A stretch of 64,000 nucleotides of DNA, from positions 1-64,000 of the forward strand of contig CANMLG010000015.1 of assembly GCA_947498765.1 (NCBI GenBank), in the 5' to 3' direction. The position numbers and the translations under genes are program-made. Positions 24,683-34,008 of this stretch are shown in pieces (the stretch's first letter is position 1; every line of letters starts with the position of its first letter). Source of the DNA: an uncultured Aquimarina sp. (GTDB lineage: Bacteria > Bacteroidota > Bacteroidia > Flavobacteriales > Flavobacteriaceae). Under the pieces are notes generated by a model, which worked only from the letters and a program-made list of their open reading frames with translations, ran no database searches and had not been told where the DNA came from.

Positions 24683-25963
24683 TTGAAAAAAGTACTAGTA
24701 ATATCATATTATTGGCCACCAGCAGGTGGGCCGGGAGTACAGCGTTGGTTAAAATTTGTTACTTATCTGAGAGATTATGGAATAGAGCCTATTGTTTATG
24801 TTCCTGAAAATCCTACTTATCCTATTATTGATGAGGAATTGTTAAACGAATTACCTGATGGTATTAAAATTTTAAAGTGTCCAATTTTTGAACCTTATGC
24901 TATAGCAAATAAAATAGGAGGAAAGTCATCAGGTACAATTAGTAAGGGGATTATTCCATCTAGAAAAAATCAGAGTACTATTCAAAAGATATTGCTTTGG
25001 GTACGTGGTAATTTATTTATTCCTGATGCACGTAAGTATTGGATAAAGCCTTCAGTTAATTTTCTGGCAGAAGCAATAGAAAGAGAGAATATCGACACTA
25101 TTATAACAACAGGTCCACCTCATAGTTTGCATTTGATAGGGAGTAAATTAAAGGATGACTTGGGAGTCGAATGGATAGCAGACTTTAGAGATCCTTGGAC
25201 GAGTATTGGGTATCATAAAAAATTATTGTTAACTAAATGGGCTCAAAAAAGACATGAATTTTTAGAACAAAAAGTAGTAACAAAGGCAGATAAAATTATT
25301 GTTACAAGTAATGGGACTAAGCAAGAGTTTGAAAAAAAGACGTCTCAACCTATTTATGTGGTTACTAATGGTTTTGAACCTATTGAGATGGATGATGTTG
25401 TTTTAGATGCTAAGTTTAGTATGTCGCATATAGGTTCCTTTTTGTCCGAACGAAATCCAATAAATTTGTGGAAAGCCATTACAGAATTAATTCAAGAAAA
25501 TAAGCTTTTTGCAAATTCTTTTGAGCTTAAACTAGCTGGTGTGGTTAGTGAAACTCTTATTACTACGCTAAAAGATTTTGGTTTAGAAAAATATACTAAA
25601 GTATTGGGCTATGTTTCACATAAAGAAGCTCAATTGTTACAACGACAATCACAAGTATTATTGCTTATTGAAATTGATAGCAAAGAAACAAAAATGATTA
25701 TTCCTGGTAAACTTTTCGAATATTTGCAATCTAATAGGCCTATTTTGGGAATAGGTCCTAAAGGTGCTGATTTTTCATCTATCTTGAAAGAAACTAATAC
25801 GGGCGTTTTTTATGAGTATCATGAAATTGAAGCAATTAAAAAACAACTAATGGATTATTTTGTGTTGTATTTAAAAAGAGAATTATTTGTGGTTCCTAAT
25901 CATATCGAAAATTATACACGTAAATCGTTGACAGGTAAATTGGCTGCTATTATAAAAAACTAG
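24683..25963 (+). CDS. glycosyltransferase, GT4-like
   Basis: A 426-residue protein starting at TTG 24683 (MKKVLVISYYWPPAGGPGVQRWLKFV), four bases after the YfhO-like gene. The N-terminal Gly-rich acceptor-side region and TTGPPHSLHLIG are typical of GT-B fold enzymes. The C-terminal half has the donor region (LLIEIDSKETKMIIPGKLFEYLQSNRPILGIGP) with the conserved Gly-Lys-x-Phe-Glu-Tyr. It would transfer a sugar from a nucleotide donor at the inner face of the membrane. Acceptor and donor are unknown. It lies in a compact unit with the downstream flippase. Confidence 0.88.
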   Translation: MKKVLVISYYWPPAGGPGVQRWLKFVTYLRDYGIEPIVYVPENPTYPIIDEELLNELPDGIKILKCPIFEPYAIANKIGGKSSGTISKGIIPSRKNQSTIQKILLWVRGNLFIPDARKYWIKPSVNFLAEAIERENIDTIITTGPPHSLHLIGSKLKDDLGVEWIADFRDPWTSIGYHKKLLLTKWAQKRHEFLEQKVVTKADKIIVTSNGTKQEFEKKTSQPIYVVTNGFEPIEMDDVVLDAKFSMSHIGSFLSERNPINLWKAITELIQENKLFANSFELKLAGVVSETLITTLKDFGLEKYTKVLGYVSHKEAQLLQRQSQVLLLIEIDSKETKMIIPGKLFEYLQSNRPILGIGPKGADFSSILKETNTGVFYEYHEIEAIKKQLMDYFVLYLKRELFVVPNHIENYTRKSLTGKLAAIIKN

Positions 25964-25966
25964 TCT

Positions 25967-27433
25967 ATGGGAGTTGTGGCAAAACAATCAATATTAAATA
26001 CGCTTATTACGTATTTTGGCTTTGCCTTTGGAGCGGCTAATACATTATTTTTATTTACTAATATTTTAGGCGAAGAAGAATATGGAGTGGTGTCTTATTT
26101 ATTGGCATCTTCTAATTTATTATGGCCATTATTAGCTTTTGGATTGCCTAATACATTAATTAAATTTTATAATACATACACTAGTCAATGGGAGTCTGAT
26201 CGTTTTTTTAGTTGGTTATTGCTTGTTCCGTTGTTGTTGGTTATTGTTGTTTCTGTGTTGTTCACATTGTTTTATGAACAATTAATGGCACAGTATACCA
26301 ATACAAATCCCATTGTTAAGCCTTATTTATGGATGATAATTGTTTTGGGATTGGCATCAGCTTATTTTGAATTATTTTATGCATGGACAAAAGTACATTT
26401 GCAAACAGTTAAAGGGAATTTAATTAAAGAATTATTTAATAGAATTGCTATTACAGTCTTATTAATTTTGGTATATTTTAAATATATAACACCCAATCAG
26501 TTTATTTATAGTTTAACGATAGTTTTTTTAGTGAGAACGTTACTAATGAAATGGGTAGCCTTTGGTGTTAAAAGACCTAAATTTTCATTAAAAAAAATTA
26601 AAAATGTACGTTCTATAGCCATTTATTCAACCTTAATATTGATTTCTGCTACGGTATCTGTTTTTTTACTGGATTTAGACAAAGTAATGATTGAAAGTTT
26701 AGCGCCACCAATTTCAAACGTTGCTAAATATAGTATTTGTGTGTATATGGCTTCGGTTATTGGAGTACCTGTAAGAGCTATGTTACAGATAACAAATCCA
26801 TTAACGGCTCAATTGTTAACAAAAAATGAAACAAAATCGCTAAATGAATTGAATAAAAAAAGTAGTGTAACAGCTTTAATAGCTACTGTTTGGGTGGGTT
26901 TAGTAGTAGTGTGTAATGTACATTCAATTTTTGAATTAGTACCGCCAAATTATGAATTGTATATTGAAATTGTTTTTTTAATAGGTATTGTAAAATTATT
27001 TGATGCTAGTTTGGGGATAACCAATGCAATTTTATTTAATTCAGATAGTTATAAATGGATTTTGTTTTTTGGGGTAGCAATTTTAGGATTAGCATATATT
27101 TTTAATAGTATTTTTATTCCTTATGAAGGTATTGTAGGAGCAGCATTTGCTACTTTTTTAGCTTACTCTTTATATAATATTTCAAAATTGTTATTTGTGT
27201 TTTTTAAGTTTAAAATTCAACCCTTTAGTAAGCAAACTTTTTTTATTATCGGTATTGCAGTATTAATTTGGATGATGTTTTATTATTGGTATATCCCCAA
27301 TATTAATGCTGTAGTAAGTGTTTTGATCAAAGGAGTATTAATTACAGGACTCTATTTTGGAGTTGTTTATCTATTAAAGCTTTCGCCAGAAGTAAATGGG
27401 GCGATAAATAAGTTTGTTTTAAAAAAGAAATAA
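25967..27433 (+). CDS. oligosaccharide flippase (Wzx-like, MOP superfamily)
   Basis: A 488-residue polytopic membrane protein with about 12-14 hydrophobic helices. The N-terminus is typical of polysaccharide exporters (KQSILNTLITYFGFAFGAANTLFLFTNILGEEEYGVVSYLLA). The start is the ATG three bases after the glycosyltransferase stop, so it belongs to the same operon. It would flip lipid-linked glycans across the inner membrane. A second, distinct flippase lies at 60354-61826 in the surface-glycan locus. Confidence 0.88.
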   Translation: MGVVAKQSILNTLITYFGFAFGAANTLFLFTNILGEEEYGVVSYLLASSNLLWPLLAFGLPNTLIKFYNTYTSQWESDRFFSWLLLVPLLLVIVVSVLFTLFYEQLMAQYTNTNPIVKPYLWMIIVLGLASAYFELFYAWTKVHLQTVKGNLIKELFNRIAITVLLILVYFKYITPNQFIYSLTIVFLVRTLLMKWVAFGVKRPKFSLKKIKNVRSIAIYSTLILISATVSVFLLDLDKVMIESLAPPISNVAKYSICVYMASVIGVPVRAMLQITNPLTAQLLTKNETKSLNELNKKSSVTALIATVWVGLVVVCNVHSIFELVPPNYELYIEIVFLIGIVKLFDASLGITNAILFNSDSYKWILFFGVAILGLAYIFNSIFIPYEGIVGAAFATFLAYSLYNISKLLFVFFKFKIQPFSKQTFFIIGIAVLIWMMFYYWYIPNINAVVSVLIKGVLITGLYFGVVYLLKLSPEVNGAINKFVLKKK

Positions 27434-27564
27434 AAAGATTTTTTTATTATAAAGTAGTTTGTTTAATGACATTATTTCAATAATAAAGCGTCTTTGTTAA
27501 TGCGGCTATATTTAGGTTTATATATTTCTAATCTAATTGCACATCGGAAATCATACTTAAAACC

Positions 27565-27572
27565 TATCTTTG
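27565..27572 (+). promoter_or_regulatory. putative -7 element of tgt
   Basis: TATCTTTG matches TAnnTTTG and lies 19 bases before the tgt ATG. A TTG at 27537-27539 is 25 nt upstream, longer than the 19 nt of the best promoters here, so the -33 assignment is weak. Confidence 0.35.
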
Positions 27573-27590
27573 CAGCCTTAAACTTGTTTT

Positions 27591-28721
27591 ATGAAATTTG
27601 ATTTACTAGCCAAAGATCCTCAAACTAAAGCCAGAGCAGCCAAGTTAACCACAGATCACGGAGTGATTGAAACCCCTATTTTTATGCCTGTTGGAACAGT
27701 AGGTACTGTAAAGGGAGTACATCAACGCGAACTAAAACAAGATATCAATCCCGATATTATATTAGGAAATACGTATCATTTGTATTTACGTCCCCAAACA
27801 CCAATACTGGAAAAAGCTGGAGGATTACATAAATTTATGAATTGGGATCGCAATATATTAACTGATAGTGGAGGGTATCAGGTATATTCCCTTTCGGGAA
27901 GAAGAAAAATAAAGGAAGAAGGGGTAAAATTTAAATCACATATTGATGGATCATATCATATGTTCACTCCTGAAAATGTGATGGAAATTCAGCGTTCTAT
28001 TGGAGCAGATATTATAATGGCTTTTGATGAATGTACTCCATATCCATGTGATTATAATTATGCAAAGCGAAGTATGCATATGACGCATCGTTGGTTAAAA
28101 CGTTGTATGACACATTTAGAAAAAACACCTTTCAAATACGATTATTCGCAAGCATTTTTCCCTATTGTTCAAGGGAGTACTTATAAAGATTTACGTAGAC
28201 AATCTGCAGAAACTATTGCAAATGCAGGTGCTCCGGGTAATGCTATTGGTGGACTTTCAGTTGGTGAGCCAGCCGAAGAGTTGTATGCAATGACAGAAAT
28301 TGTTACCGAAGTATTACCAGAAGATAAGCCGCGTTATTTAATGGGAGTAGGTACGCCTATAAACATATTAGAAAATATTGCCTTGGGTGTTGATATGTTT
28401 GATTGTGTAATGCCCACACGTAATGCACGTAACGGAATGTTATTTACAGCTCATGGTTCCATTAATATTAAAAACAAAAAATGGGAAGATGATTTTTCTG
28501 CAATCGATGAAATGAATATTACCTGGGTAGATACGGAATATTCTAAGGCTTATTTAAAACATCTATTTTCGGTAAATGAATTATTAGGGAAACAGATCGC
28601 AACAATTCATAACCTAGGTTTTTATTTATGGTTGGTTCGCGAAGCTAGAAAACATATATTAGCAGGAGATTTTGCTGAATGGAAGACAAAAATGGTAAAG
28701 CAAATGGATAAACGTTTGTAA
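27591..28721 (+). CDS. tgt: tRNA-guanine transglycosylase lacking the zinc cysteines
   Basis: A 376-residue enzyme that exchanges guanine-34 for a preQ1-type base in tRNAs for Asp, Asn, His and Tyr (queuosine pathway). Conserved parts include LGNTYHLYLRPG-like NTYHLYLRP, TDSGGYQVYS (Asp92), GGLSVGEP, and GVDMFDCVMPTRNARNG with the nucleophile Asp271. The usual zinc motif CxCxxC is absent: the aligned stretch is NITWVD (309-314), while the fourth ligand His340 in TIHNL is kept. Length is normal. The LptF/G permease gene follows after 12 nt. Confidence 0.95.
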   Translation: MKFDLLAKDPQTKARAAKLTTDHGVIETPIFMPVGTVGTVKGVHQRELKQDINPDIILGNTYHLYLRPQTPILEKAGGLHKFMNWDRNILTDSGGYQVYSLSGRRKIKEEGVKFKSHIDGSYHMFTPENVMEIQRSIGADIIMAFDECTPYPCDYNYAKRSMHMTHRWLKRCMTHLEKTPFKYDYSQAFFPIVQGSTYKDLRRQSAETIANAGAPGNAIGGLSVGEPAEELYAMTEIVTEVLPEDKPRYLMGVGTPINILENIALGVDMFDCVMPTRNARNGMLFTAHGSINIKNKKWEDDFSAIDEMNITWVDTEYSKAYLKHLFSVNELLGKQIATIHNLGFYLWLVREARKHILAGDFAEWKTKMVKQMDKRL

Positions 28722-28733
28722 GCAAAACTATTT

Positions 28734-29816
28734 ATGATAAGAATTTTAGATTGGTACATATTAAAACGTTATTTGGGTACATTTATCACCCTGTTTTTGA
28801 TATTCATACCTATTGGTATAATGGCTAATTTGGCTGAAAAAATTGATAATATTTTTGAAAACGAAGCCCCTCTAGTAGAAGTGCTTAAGTTTTACGGAAA
28901 TTTCACTATTTATTTTGCAAACCTGTTATTTCCATTACTACTCTTTATATCTGTAATTTGGTTTACATCAAAATTAGCTAATAAAACTGAAATTATAGCT
29001 TTTTTAAGTTCTGGAGTATCTTACAATCGCTTTTTACGTCCTTATATTATAGGGGCAACAATTGTGTCTATATCTGGTTTGTTATTAGGTATGTTTGTGG
29101 TGCCTAAAGCAAGTAAGGCATATAATGAATTCAATAATTATTATTTAAAAGGTAGAAAAGCCAAAGTTAAAAATTCGATTAATTTATACAGGCAAATTGA
29201 TGATAATGAGTTTATTTATGCACATGCTTTTTATCCTAAAGAAAAAACAGCACTTAAGTTTACATTAGAACATTTTGAAAACCATAAGTTAGTGCATAAA
29301 ATTTCTGCCAATAAGTTAAAGTATAACGAAAAAGATTCTACTTTCAGATTAACAAAATATGTAAAACGAATCGTTACGGACTCTATTGACATTATAGAGT
29401 CAAAAAAAGAGCATGATACCATTTTTAAATTTGATATTGATCGTTTAACACCAGTATCATATGTAGCTGAAACCTTAAATTACTTTGAGCTTAAAGATTT
29501 CATTAAACAAGAAGAAAAACGAGGTTCTCCTAATTTAAGTGCATACAGGGTAGTTGCCTACAAACGTTGGAGTCTACCAGTTTCGGCATATATTTTAACG
29601 CTTATAGCAGTGGCAGTATCCTCAATGAAACGAAGAGGAGGCATGGGAGCTAATTTGGCTTTTGGCTTAATTATAGCTTTTGGGTTTGTGTTTTTTGATA
29701 AAGTTTTTGGGACAATGGCTGCTCAATCTGATTTTTCACCTATAATAGCAGTATGGTTTCCTAATGTAGTATTTGCCATACTCGCTATGTATTTATTGGC
29801 TAGAGCCCGAAGATAA
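28734..29816 (+). CDS. LptF/LptG-family permease (YjgP/YjgQ)
   Basis: A 360-residue inner-membrane protein with the family layout. Helices near the N-terminus (DWYILKRYLGTFITLFLIF, about residues 55-110) flank a periplasmic beta-jellyroll region (about 135-260), and helices follow at the end (SLPVSAYILTLIAVAVSSMKRRGGMGANLAFGLIIAFGFVFF). It would form part of the LptB2FG transporter that extracts lipopolysaccharide from the inner membrane. Its lead position 12 nt after tgt suggests co-transcription. LptF and LptG cannot be told apart here. Confidence 0.9.
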   Translation: MIRILDWYILKRYLGTFITLFLIFIPIGIMANLAEKIDNIFENEAPLVEVLKFYGNFTIYFANLLFPLLLFISVIWFTSKLANKTEIIAFLSSGVSYNRFLRPYIIGATIVSISGLLLGMFVVPKASKAYNEFNNYYLKGRKAKVKNSINLYRQIDDNEFIYAHAFYPKEKTALKFTLEHFENHKLVHKISANKLKYNEKDSTFRLTKYVKRIVTDSIDIIESKKEHDTIFKFDIDRLTPVSYVAETLNYFELKDFIKQEEKRGSPNLSAYRVVAYKRWSLPVSAYILTLIAVAVSSMKRRGGMGANLAFGLIIAFGFVFFDKVFGTMAAQSDFSPIIAVWFPNVVFAILAMYLLARARR

Positions 29817-29909
29817 GTTTAAATAAGTATCTTAATATACTAATACATCCATTGTGTTTTAATAGCTTAGGTATAAAGTAAGAATATACTCGATAAAAGA
29901 TGCATCTTA

Positions 29910-29942
29910 TAGAAAACCTTACAAGTAAGTTTTCTATATTTG
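29910..29942 (+). promoter_or_regulatory. hairpin and putative -7 element before accA
   Basis: TAGAAAACCTTAC and GTAAGTTTTCTA form an imperfect inverted repeat (29910-29936, one unpaired C) that may terminate the tgt-permease transcript. Overlapping its end is TATATTTG (29935-29942), an exact TAnnTTTG box 37 nt before the accA ATG. No TTG is seen at the -33 position. Confidence 0.4.
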
Positions 29943-29979
29943 TAAGCTTATAATCTATAATCAAATTCATATTTTAAAC

Positions 29980-30933
29980 ATGGAATATTTAGATTTTGAA
30001 TTACCGATAAAGGAATTGGAAGAGCAACTTGAAAAAGCATGCTCTATTGGTGAGGAAAGTGATGTTGATGTAACCGATACGTGTAAACAAATTGAAACTA
30101 AACTAAATAAAACTAAAAAAGAGTTATATAAAAATTTAACTCCTTGGCAGAGAGTACAACTTTCCAGACACCCTTCGCGGCCATATACTTTAGATTACAT
30201 AAGAGCTATATGTGGTGGTACTTTTGTAGAGCTACATGGAGATCGTAATGTAAAGGATGATAAAGCAATGATTGGTGGTTTAGGTAAAATTGGCGATCAA
30301 AGTTTTATGTTTATAGGGCAACAAAAAGGGAATAACACCAAAACACGTCAGTACCGTAATTTCGGAATGGCAAATCCCGAAGGTTATCGAAAAGCACTTC
30401 GTTTAATGAAAAGTGCTGAAAAATTTGATATTCCTGTGGTCTGCTTTGTAGATACTCCAGGAGCTTATCCAGGTTTAGAGGCAGAAGAACGTGGACAAGG
30501 TGAGGCTATAGCTCGAAATATTTATGAAATGGCACAGCTTTCGGTTCCGATTATTGTATTTATAATTGGTGAAGGAGCTAGTGGTGGAGCTTTAGGAATT
30601 GGTGTTGGAGATAAAGTATTGATGTTAGAAAATACATGGTACTCAGTTATATCACCAGAATCATGCTCGTCAATTTTGTGGAGAAGTTGGGAATATAAAG
30701 AGCAAGCAGCGGATGCTTTAAAGTTGACAGCTAATGACATGATGAAGCAAAAGCTGATTGATGAAATTATAAAAGAACCACTTGGTGGTGCACATAGTGA
30801 TCATAAAGCAACTTTTGAAATAGTTAAAAATAAGATTGTTAAAGAATATGAACAATTAAAAAACTTATCACCAGATGAGTTGATTGCAAATCGAATTGAT
30901 AAATATTCAAATATGGGAGTAGTAAAAGATTAA
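29980..30933 (+). CDS. accA: acetyl-CoA carboxylase carboxyltransferase subunit alpha
   Basis: A 317-residue subunit of normal length. It carries the N-terminal [14 protein letters not shown] and [21 protein letters not shown], then the crotonase-like core [62 protein letters not shown] and [15 protein letters not shown]. With AccD it transfers carboxyl from biotin to acetyl-CoA, the first committed step in fatty acid synthesis. It is monocistronic, with a strong terminator downstream. Confidence 0.97.
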   Translation: MEYLDFELPIKELEEQLEKACSIGEESDVDVTDTCKQIETKLNKTKKELYKNLTPWQRVQLSRHPSRPYTLDYIRAICGGTFVELHGDRNVKDDKAMIGGLGKIGDQSFMFIGQQKGNNTKTRQYRNFGMANPEGYRKALRLMKSAEKFDIPVVCFVDTPGAYPGLEAEERGQGEAIARNIYEMAQLSVPIIVFIIGEGASGGALGIGVGDKVLMLENTWYSVISPESCSSILWRSWEYKEQAADALKLTANDMMKQKLIDEIIKEPLGGAHSDHKATFEIVKNKIVKEYEQLKNLSPDELIANRIDKYSNMGVVKD

Positions 30934-30957
30934 CTAACCTAAAACATAGCATTTACT

Positions 30958-30990
30958 AAAATCTGAGGTTTATGGATCTCAGATTTTTTT
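30958..30990 (+). terminator. terminator of accA
   Basis: AAATCTGAG (30959-30967) pairs with CTCAGATTT (30978-30986) in a 9-bp stem with a 10-nt loop, followed by TTTT. It lies about 25 bases after the accA stop. Confidence 0.85.
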
Positions 30991-31102
30991 GGTTTATTAA
31001 CAATTAAAATAAGTTTTCAACACTAACTTTGTTAGTAGTTGGTGAATAACGACTTTCTTAAATTAAGAAAATAAAGAAGTCTTTTTAGTTACTTTCGTAC
31101 TC

Positions 31103-32656
31103 ATGGAAAATTTGCAGGGGATCCAAAATATCAAATATTCAAAATCAAATATTATTCCTTTAGAAAAAGGGAAAATACCACCTCAAGCTATTGATTTAGA
31201 AGAAGTGGTGCTTGGTGCTATGATGATTGATAAAAAGGGTATTGATGAAGTTATTGATATTCTTAATTCAGATGTATTTTATAAAAAAGCCCATCAGTTA
31301 ATTTTTGAAGCTATTGTAAAATTGTTTGAAGATTCAAGTGCAATTGACTTATTAACAGTTTCCAATCAGTTAAAAAAGGATGGAAACTTAGATAAGAGTG
31401 GTGGAGAGTATTATTTGATTCAATTAACGCAAAAAGTAGCTTCATCTGCGCATATTGAATTTCATGCTCGTATTATTCTTCAAAAATATATTCAGCGTAG
31501 TTTGATTAAGATTTCGAATGAAATCATTGAAGAAGCTTATGATGAAGGTATAGATGTTTTTGATCTATTGGATACAGCCGAATCTAAATTATATGAAGTA
31601 ACTCAGGGAAATATAAAGCGTTCTTCGGAAACTGCTCAGAGTTTGGTAACTCAGGCTAAGAAAAATATCGAAGAAATTTCGAATAAAGAAGGAATGAGTG
31701 GAGTGCCTTCCGGCTTTACAAAATTAGATGAACTTACGTCGGGATGGCAACCGAGTGATTTAATTATTGTGGCTGCTCGTCCAGGTATGGGTAAAACGGC
31801 ATTAACATTATCAATGGCTCGAAATATTGCTGTAGGGCAAAGTATACCAGTGGCTTTCTTTTCTCTGGAAATGGCATCGGTACAATTAATAACCCGTTTA
31901 ATATCATCTGAAACAGGCTTGTCATCAGAGAAACTGCGTACCGGTAAATTAGAAAAGCACGAGTGGGAGCAGTTAAATGTAAAAGTAAAAGATCTTGAAA
32001 AGGCACCTTTATTTATTGATGATACGCCTTCACTTTCTATTTTTGATTTACGTGCAAAAGCGCGTCGATTGGCATCTCAGCATGGTATTCGAATGATAAT
32101 GATTGATTATTTGCAATTAATGACAGCTGGAGGGTCAGGTAAAAATGGAAATAGGGAACAAGAAATTTCTACAATTTCTCGAAATTTAAAAGCCCTTGCA
32201 AAGGAATTAAATGTTCCTGTAATTGCTTTATCGCAGTTATCACGTGCGGTAGAAACACGAGGAGGTTCAAAACGTCCACTTTTAAGTGATCTTAGGGAAT
32301 CGGGAGCAATAGAGCAAGATGCTGATATTGTTTCGTTTATTTATAGACCAGAATACTATAAAATTGATGAATGGGATGATGATGAGGGATCGCCAACGGC
32401 TGGACAAGGTGAATTTATTGTTGCAAAACACCGTAATGGTGGTTTAGAGAATATTCGATTAAAATTCGTTGGACATTTAGGGAAATTCGATAACTTAGAG
32501 GACTTTAGTACTCCTTTTGAATTTCATTCAAGTATGAATGATAATGAAACTGGAGATAATCCATTTGCTTCGGGAGGAGGCTTACCATCTCCATCACCCG
32601 ATCAAGCTTTTGGAAGTAGTATAAACCCGCCAACAGATGATGATGTACCTTTTTAA
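31103..32656 (+). CDS. dnaB: replicative DNA helicase
   Basis: A 517-residue hexameric helicase. The N-terminal DnaB domain (PPQAIDLEEVVLGAMMIDKKGIDEVIDIL) is followed by the RecA-like motor: Walker A AARPGMGKTAL near 224-234, MIDYLQLM (Walker B), ALSQLSRAVETRGGSKRPLLSDLRESGAIEQDAD, and the arginine-finger region. It unwinds DNA at the replication fork ahead of primase. The C-terminus is Gly/Ser/Pro-rich. The next gene overlaps its last 14 bases in another frame. Confidence 0.97.
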   Translation: MENLQGIQNIKYSKSNIIPLEKGKIPPQAIDLEEVVLGAMMIDKKGIDEVIDILNSDVFYKKAHQLIFEAIVKLFEDSSAIDLLTVSNQLKKDGNLDKSGGEYYLIQLTQKVASSAHIEFHARIILQKYIQRSLIKISNEIIEEAYDEGIDVFDLLDTAESKLYEVTQGNIKRSSETAQSLVTQAKKNIEEISNKEGMSGVPSGFTKLDELTSGWQPSDLIIVAARPGMGKTALTLSMARNIAVGQSIPVAFFSLEMASVQLITRLISSETGLSSEKLRTGKLEKHEWEQLNVKVKDLEKAPLFIDDTPSLSIFDLRAKARRLASQHGIRMIMIDYLQLMTAGGSGKNGNREQEISTISRNLKALAKELNVPVIALSQLSRAVETRGGSKRPLLSDLRESGAIEQDADIVSFIYRPEYYKIDEWDDDEGSPTAGQGEFIVAKHRNGGLENIRLKFVGHLGKFDNLEDFSTPFEFHSSMNDNETGDNPFASGGGLPSPSPDQAFGSSINPPTDDDVPF

Positions 32657-33950
32657 TAAAAATAATAGTTCAAATCAAAAAAAGCATTTTGCCTTAAAAG
32701 GCATGGTGCTTTTTTTTATGCTTTTATGTAGTGTAACAAATTATGCTAATTATATTTTGTTGCCCATGGATGATACTTCTCAAAAAAATCATTTAAAAGC
32801 TTATGGAATTACTTATTGGAGCTTGCAGCGACAACAAAAAGTGAAATGGTTACTAAATTATAGAGGAGGCTCTTTTTTATTAGCAGATACTCCGGCATTA
32901 CAAAATGAATGTAAAATACGTGGCGTTTCATTTGAAGTATTATCGGATACAAAAGCTGAAGGGATTTTAAATGACATTAGTAGTCCATCGCAAAATATGG
33001 AGGCTATAGTGCTTGAAAAAGCGCCAAAGGTTGCAGTATATTCTCCCGATGGGAAGCAACCTTGGGATGATGCAGTAACTATGGTGCTTACCTATGCCGA
33101 AGTTCCTTATGAATTAGTGTATGATAAGGAAGTATTAGGAGATGAGCTTATTGCATATGATTGGCTGCATTTACATCATGAGGATTTTACAGGGCAATAT
33201 GGAAAATTTTATAAAAATTACCGCTCTTCAAAATGGTACATTGAAGATAAACTTCGTAAAGAAGCTTTAGCTAGTGAGTTAGGCTACACAAAAGTATCAC
33301 AAGAAAAATTAGCTGTGGCAAAAAAAATACGAGATTTTGTAATTGGAGGTGGCTTTATGTTTGCTATGTGTAGTGCTACAGATAGTTTTGATATTGCTTT
33401 GAGTGCTGAAGGAGTTGATATTTGCGAATCTATGTTTGATGGAGACCCTAGTGAACCTAATTATCAATCAAGAATAAATTATAAACGAACTTTTGCGTTT
33501 AAAAATTTTAAGCTTGAGCGTACGTTACGTTATGAATTTTCAGATATTGATATGACAACGAAACGAAAAGAAGTAAGAAAGGAATTAGATTATTTTTCAT
33601 TAATGGATTTTTCTGCTAAATGGGATCCTATTCCAACAATGTTGTGTCAAAATCATACCAGTTTAGTAAAGGGTTTTATGGGGCAAACAACAGCCTTTGA
33701 CCATAAATTAGTAAAATCAAATGTACTTTTATTGGGTCAGAATAAAATTAATAACGAAGCTCGATATATTCATGGAATTAAAGGAAAAGGTTTTTTTACA
33801 TTTTATGGAGGACATGATCCCGAAGATTACCAGCATAGAGTAGGGGATCCTAAAACGGAATTAGAACTCCATCCAAATTCTCCTGGTTACCGTTTAATAT
33901 TAAATAATTTATTGTTTCCGGCAGCTAAAAAGAAGAAACAGAAAACTTGA
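32643..33950 (+). CDS. conserved flavobacterial secreted protein, function unknown (database label asparagine synthetase B not supported)
   Basis: A protein of 435 residues with an N-terminal hydrophobic segment (GMVLFFMLLCSVTNYA) like a signal peptide. Three ATGs in a row (32637, 32640, 32643) overlap the dnaB end, and another at 32703 would give a shorter signal. Landmarks are YILLPMDD, LNYRGGSFLL, PKVAVYSPDGKQPWDDAV, LHHEDFTGQYGKF, GGGFMFAMCSATDSFD and HGIKGKGFFTFYGGHDPEDYQHRVGDP. From memory, flavobacterial homologues carry the label asparagine synthetase B, but there is no glutaminase Cys at the N-terminus and no PP-loop. GGGFMFAMCSATD resembles the nucleophile elbow of class I glutamine amidotransferase-like folds, with ThuA-like proteins as one possibility. 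Confidence 0.7.
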   Translation: MYLFNKNNSSNQKKHFALKGMVLFFMLLCSVTNYANYILLPMDDTSQKNHLKAYGITYWSLQRQQKVKWLLNYRGGSFLLADTPALQNECKIRGVSFEVLSDTKAEGILNDISSPSQNMEAIVLEKAPKVAVYSPDGKQPWDDAVTMVLTYAEVPYELVYDKEVLGDELIAYDWLHLHHEDFTGQYGKFYKNYRSSKWYIEDKLRKEALASELGYTKVSQEKLAVAKKIRDFVIGGGFMFAMCSATDSFDIALSAEGVDICESMFDGDPSEPNYQSRINYKRTFAFKNFKLERTLRYEFSDIDMTTKRKEVRKELDYFSLMDFSAKWDPIPTMLCQNHTSLVKGFMGQTTAFDHKLVKSNVLLLGQNKINNEARYIHGIKGKGFFTFYGGHDPEDYQHRVGDPKTELELHPNSPGYRLILNNLLFPAAKKKKQKT

Positions 33951-34008
33951 TTGTAAAGTTAAGTTTATATAGTTCTTCATTTCAATTAAAATACTGAATA
34001 CTTAAATA

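Noticed and set aside
25967..27433. MATE drug exporter
   Set aside because: The N-terminal pattern and the glycosyltransferase neighbour fit the polysaccharide flippase branch of the MOP superfamily better.
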